This document shows positions 5,662 to 7,132 of a DNA stretch of 7,132 nucleotides, one piece after another. Where the stretch lies: contig JAMOUL010000259.1 in NCBI GenBank assembly GCA_027062035.1, positions 1-7,132 of the forward strand, written 5' to 3'. Made by a program: the position numbers and the translations under genes. The stretch's first letter is position 1. Every line of letters begins with the position of its first letter. This DNA is from Candidatus Aminicenantota bacterium. Its GTDB lineage: Bacteria > Acidobacteriota > Aminicenantia > S016-38. The notes under the pieces are model-generated. The model had not been told where the DNA came from. It worked only from the letters and a program-made list of their open reading frames with translations, and searched no databases.

Positions 5662-6844
5662 CAGGCTTAAAAAATACGAGGAGGGAGATTTTACTTTCAT
5701 AGAAGATGGTTTTCCCCCTGTTTTTTGTAGCGCAGAGGGAGTGAATGTAAGGGATTGTGATGGGAATCAATATACGGATCTTACAAGTTTTTTCGGAGTT
5801 TCCATACTGGGACATTCCCCTGAATTTGTGAAAAAAGAGGCAGAGAAGGGTTTTTTCCACGGAATGGGGGATCTTTTCCCATCTAAGGAAAAAATTGAGC
5901 TTCTGGAAAAGCTTTCCGGCCTTCTGGGAGGGGGCTGGAAGGGGATTCTTCTTCAGAACGGGTCTGATGCAGTGGAGGCATGTTTAAGAACCGCCCATAT
6001 ATTTACAGGTAAAAGAAAGGTTATAGCTTTTCAGGGAGCCTATCATGGCACAGGACTCGGAGCCCTTTCCGTGACATATGGCAGGAAATTCAGGGAGAAG
6101 TTCGAGGGGATTCTTCCCATGGAGGCGATATTTTTCCCCTTCGATGAGGAGAGCCTGGAACAGATAGAGGAAACTGTCAGGCATGGTGACGTTGCTGCCA
6201 TAATAATCGAGCCCATTCAGGGAAGGGCAGGGATAAGGCTGGCTTCTCCACGGCTTTTAAAGGGGCTCAGAAAAATAGCCGATGAGTTCATGGTTCCCCT
6301 TATCTTCGATGAAGTTTATTCGGGATTTTTTAAAACCGGCAGAACCTTTGCCTGGAACCTTTTCGGAGTTGAGCCGGATTTGATAGCGCTGGGAAAGGCT
6401 CTTTCCGCTTCTTTTCCTCTTTCTGCCTGCATGGGTAAGGAAAGGATAATGGATGTATGGGGCAAAAGCGATGGAGAGGCAAGCTACACATATACATTTT
6501 CCGGAAACCCCTTTTTCTGCAGGGTAGCCCTTGCTGCTATGAAGGAGTACGAGCGCATTAAGGCCGGTGAAAGGGCCCGGGAGATAGGAGACTGGATTGA
6601 TGAACTGTCCGAACCCCTTTTAAAAAAGGGAATAATAAGGGAGAAAAGGGGGGTGGGAATTCTCCGGGGATTTGATTTTGGAAGGCCAGGCGCCGGATAT
6701 AAAGCATTCCGACGCCTCCTTGAGCTTGGCTGGATAACCCTTCCATCAGGGCTTCAGGGCGAGGTTCTGGAAATAATTCCTCCTCTTATAATGGACAGAA
6801 AGACGCTGGAGGAGTTTTTCGGCATTTTCCTGAACCTGGGATAA
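5639..6844 (+). CDS. Class III PLP-dependent aminotransferase (acetylornithine/ornithine/GABA aminotransferase-like)
   Basis: This 401-residue cytoplasmic enzyme has the full set of fold-type I class III motifs: NGSDAVEA (107-114) for the PLP phosphate, FQGAYHG (131-137) stacking on the ring, IIEPIQG (189-195), FDEVYSGF (223-230) with Asp224 binding the pyridine nitrogen, LGKALSA (251-257) with Lys253 as the Schiff-base lysine, and TFSGNP (286-291). The length fits acetylornithine/ornithine-type enzymes. The substrate is uncertain: the C-terminal VLEIIPPLI (376-384) has Glu378 where many ornithine, acetylornithine and GABA enzymes carry an Arg (VLRxxPPL). If it were an ornithine aminotransferase it would make glutamate semialdehyde, the substrate of the divergently encoded dehydrogenase, but this is inference. 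It overlaps the upstream flippase-like gene by 23 bases. ATG at 5639 is favoured by its Shine-Dalgarno sequence; 5648 is the alternative. No truncation is seen. Confidence 0.9.
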   Translation: MCRMKLLDRLKKYEEGDFTFIEDGFPPVFCSAEGVNVRDCDGNQYTDLTSFFGVSILGHSPEFVKKEAEKGFFHGMGDLFPSKEKIELLEKLSGLLGGGWKGILLQNGSDAVEACLRTAHIFTGKRKVIAFQGAYHGTGLGALSVTYGRKFREKFEGILPMEAIFFPFDEESLEQIEETVRHGDVAAIIIEPIQGRAGIRLASPRLLKGLRKIADEFMVPLIFDEVYSGFFKTGRTFAWNLFGVEPDLIALGKALSASFPLSACMGKERIMDVWGKSDGEASYTYTFSGNPFFCRVALAAMKEYERIKAGERAREIGDWIDELSEPLLKKGIIREKRGVGILRGFDFGRPGAGYKAFRRLLELGWITLPSGLQGEVLEIIPPLIMDRKTLEEFFGIFLNLG

Positions 6845-6867
6845 GGGGGGTAATTTTGTCCCTTTTT
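6843..6867 (+). terminator. Weak candidate terminator after the aminotransferase gene
   Basis: AAGGG (6843-6847) can pair with CCCTT (6860-6864), with a possible extra G-T pair, followed by a few more T residues. The stem is only 5-6 base pairs and the T-run partly belongs to the stem, so it is at best a weak intrinsic terminator. Its position, directly after the stop codon and before a new promoter, is the main support. Confidence 0.25.
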
Positions 6868-6887
6868 ATAAAAGAAACGCTTTCGCA

Positions 6888-6916
6888 TTTACCCTTCTGT
6901 CCGTTTAATTTACAAT
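6888..6916 (+). promoter_or_regulatory. Promoter of the right-edge membrane protein gene (probable leaderless start)
   Basis: TTTACC (6888-6893, four of six matches to TTGACA) and TACAAT (6911-6916, five of six matches to TATAAT) are separated by 17 bases, the ideal spacing for a main sigma factor. The expected transcription start, six bases after the -10 box, is 6923, the first base of the GTG start codon. No Shine-Dalgarno sequence is present, so the message would be leaderless. Confidence 0.55.
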
Positions 6917-6922
6917 AATTCT

Positions 6923-7132
6923 GTGAGCAAATATGTCTGGCAGGGGTTAAGGGACCCGAAGTTCTGGGTTCCCATAGTGATTTTGTTCGTCTGGGGAGCG
7001 GCATTCCTTCTGGACCTTTTCGTACGGGCCTTTTCCGGGGTGGTATTGAGTCTTACTTTTCCCCTTCTGATTATATGGGCAGTGGTTTACTGGGTTTATT
7101 CCAGAAAAAAGCAGAAGAAACTTGATGCGTTA
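6923..7132 (+). CDS. Small membrane protein of unknown function, N-terminal part
   Basis: An open frame from GTG at 6923 runs 70 codons to the right edge without a stop, so its C-terminal end is outside the window. It begins VSKYVWQGLRDPKFWVP, with two hydrophobic segments at about residues 15-36 and 40-59 joined by a very short turn. A strongly basic stretch, SRKKQKKLDAL, follows, suggesting that both termini face the cytoplasm. I do not recognise the family; a short two-helix membrane protein or the membrane anchor of a longer cytoplasmic protein are both possible. The GTG start is supported by the promoter placed exactly before it and by the absence of an in-frame ATG. It follows the aminotransferase gene by 78 bases and is probably transcribed on its own. 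Typical membrane-protein composition makes it likely to be a real gene. Confidence 0.6.
   Translation, partial: MSKYVWQGLRDPKFWVPIVILFVWGAAFLLDLFVRAFSGVVLSLTFPLLIIWAVVYWVYSRKKQKKLDAL

Noticed and set aside
5615..5860. Minus-strand open frame across the flippase-aminotransferase junction
   Set aside because: It is antisense to two genes with clear family motifs and has no motif of its own.
6874..6884. Small hairpin GAAA-CGC-TTTC considered as a terminator
   Set aside because: The stem has four base pairs, mostly A-T, and no T-run follows.
6786..7004. Minus-strand open frame of 72 codons over the gap before the right-edge gene
   Set aside because: A Shine-Dalgarno-like AGAAGGA stands before its ATG, but the protein is Pro/Arg/Lys/Cys-rich with no structure-like pattern, and it opposes both the aminotransferase end and a plus-strand promoter plus membrane-protein frame.

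Overview
The window carries six genes, two of them cut by the window edges. They form two divergently oriented groups that meet at a 74-base intergenic region (4637-4710). The minus-strand group reads, in transcription order, a RocA-type 1-pyrroline-5-carboxylate dehydrogenase (4636-3086), a secreted protein combining a zinc-metallopeptidase-like domain, a TolB-like beta-propeller and an outer-membrane-barrel-like C-terminus (3089-465), and the N-terminal 156 codons of a MEMO1-family protein, AmmeMemoRadiSam system protein B (468 to the left edge). These three genes are joined by two 4-base start/stop overlaps (GTGA at 3089-3086, ATGA at 468-465), so they almost certainly form one operon.

The plus-strand group holds an AglD/MprF-type flippase-like membrane protein (4711-5661) whose end overlaps a class III PLP aminotransferase (5639-6844). 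After a 78-base gap, a small two-helix membrane protein (6923 to the right edge) appears to start from its own promoter. No tRNA, rRNA, CRISPR array, insertion sequence or phage gene is visible, and no gene-free stretch exceeds 80 bases.

The organism looks like a Gram-negative (two-membrane) bacterium of intermediate GC content. The signal peptide plus predicted outer-membrane barrel imply an outer membrane. Frequent ATA, AGA and AGG codons and purine-rich coding strands are what one often sees in thermophiles, and the dehydrogenase keeps the residue numbering of the Thermus enzyme (Glu288, Cys322). My tentative guess is a thermophilic, little-cultivated lineage (for example of the WOR-3/Hydrothermae kind), but nothing in the sequence proves this.

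Functionally, the window suggests amino-acid use. A surface peptidase-like protein sits in one operon with an enzyme that turns glutamate semialdehyde into glutamate, and a class III aminotransferase that could feed it (if it acts on ornithine) lies about 1 kb beyond the other side of the shared promoter region. This link is an inference from neighbourhood. The features most worth a second look are the peptidase-propeller-barrel protein and its unusual operon partners, and the two plus-strand transcription starts where a good -10 box sits 6-8 bases before the start codon with no Shine-Dalgarno sequence, which points to leaderless mRNAs.
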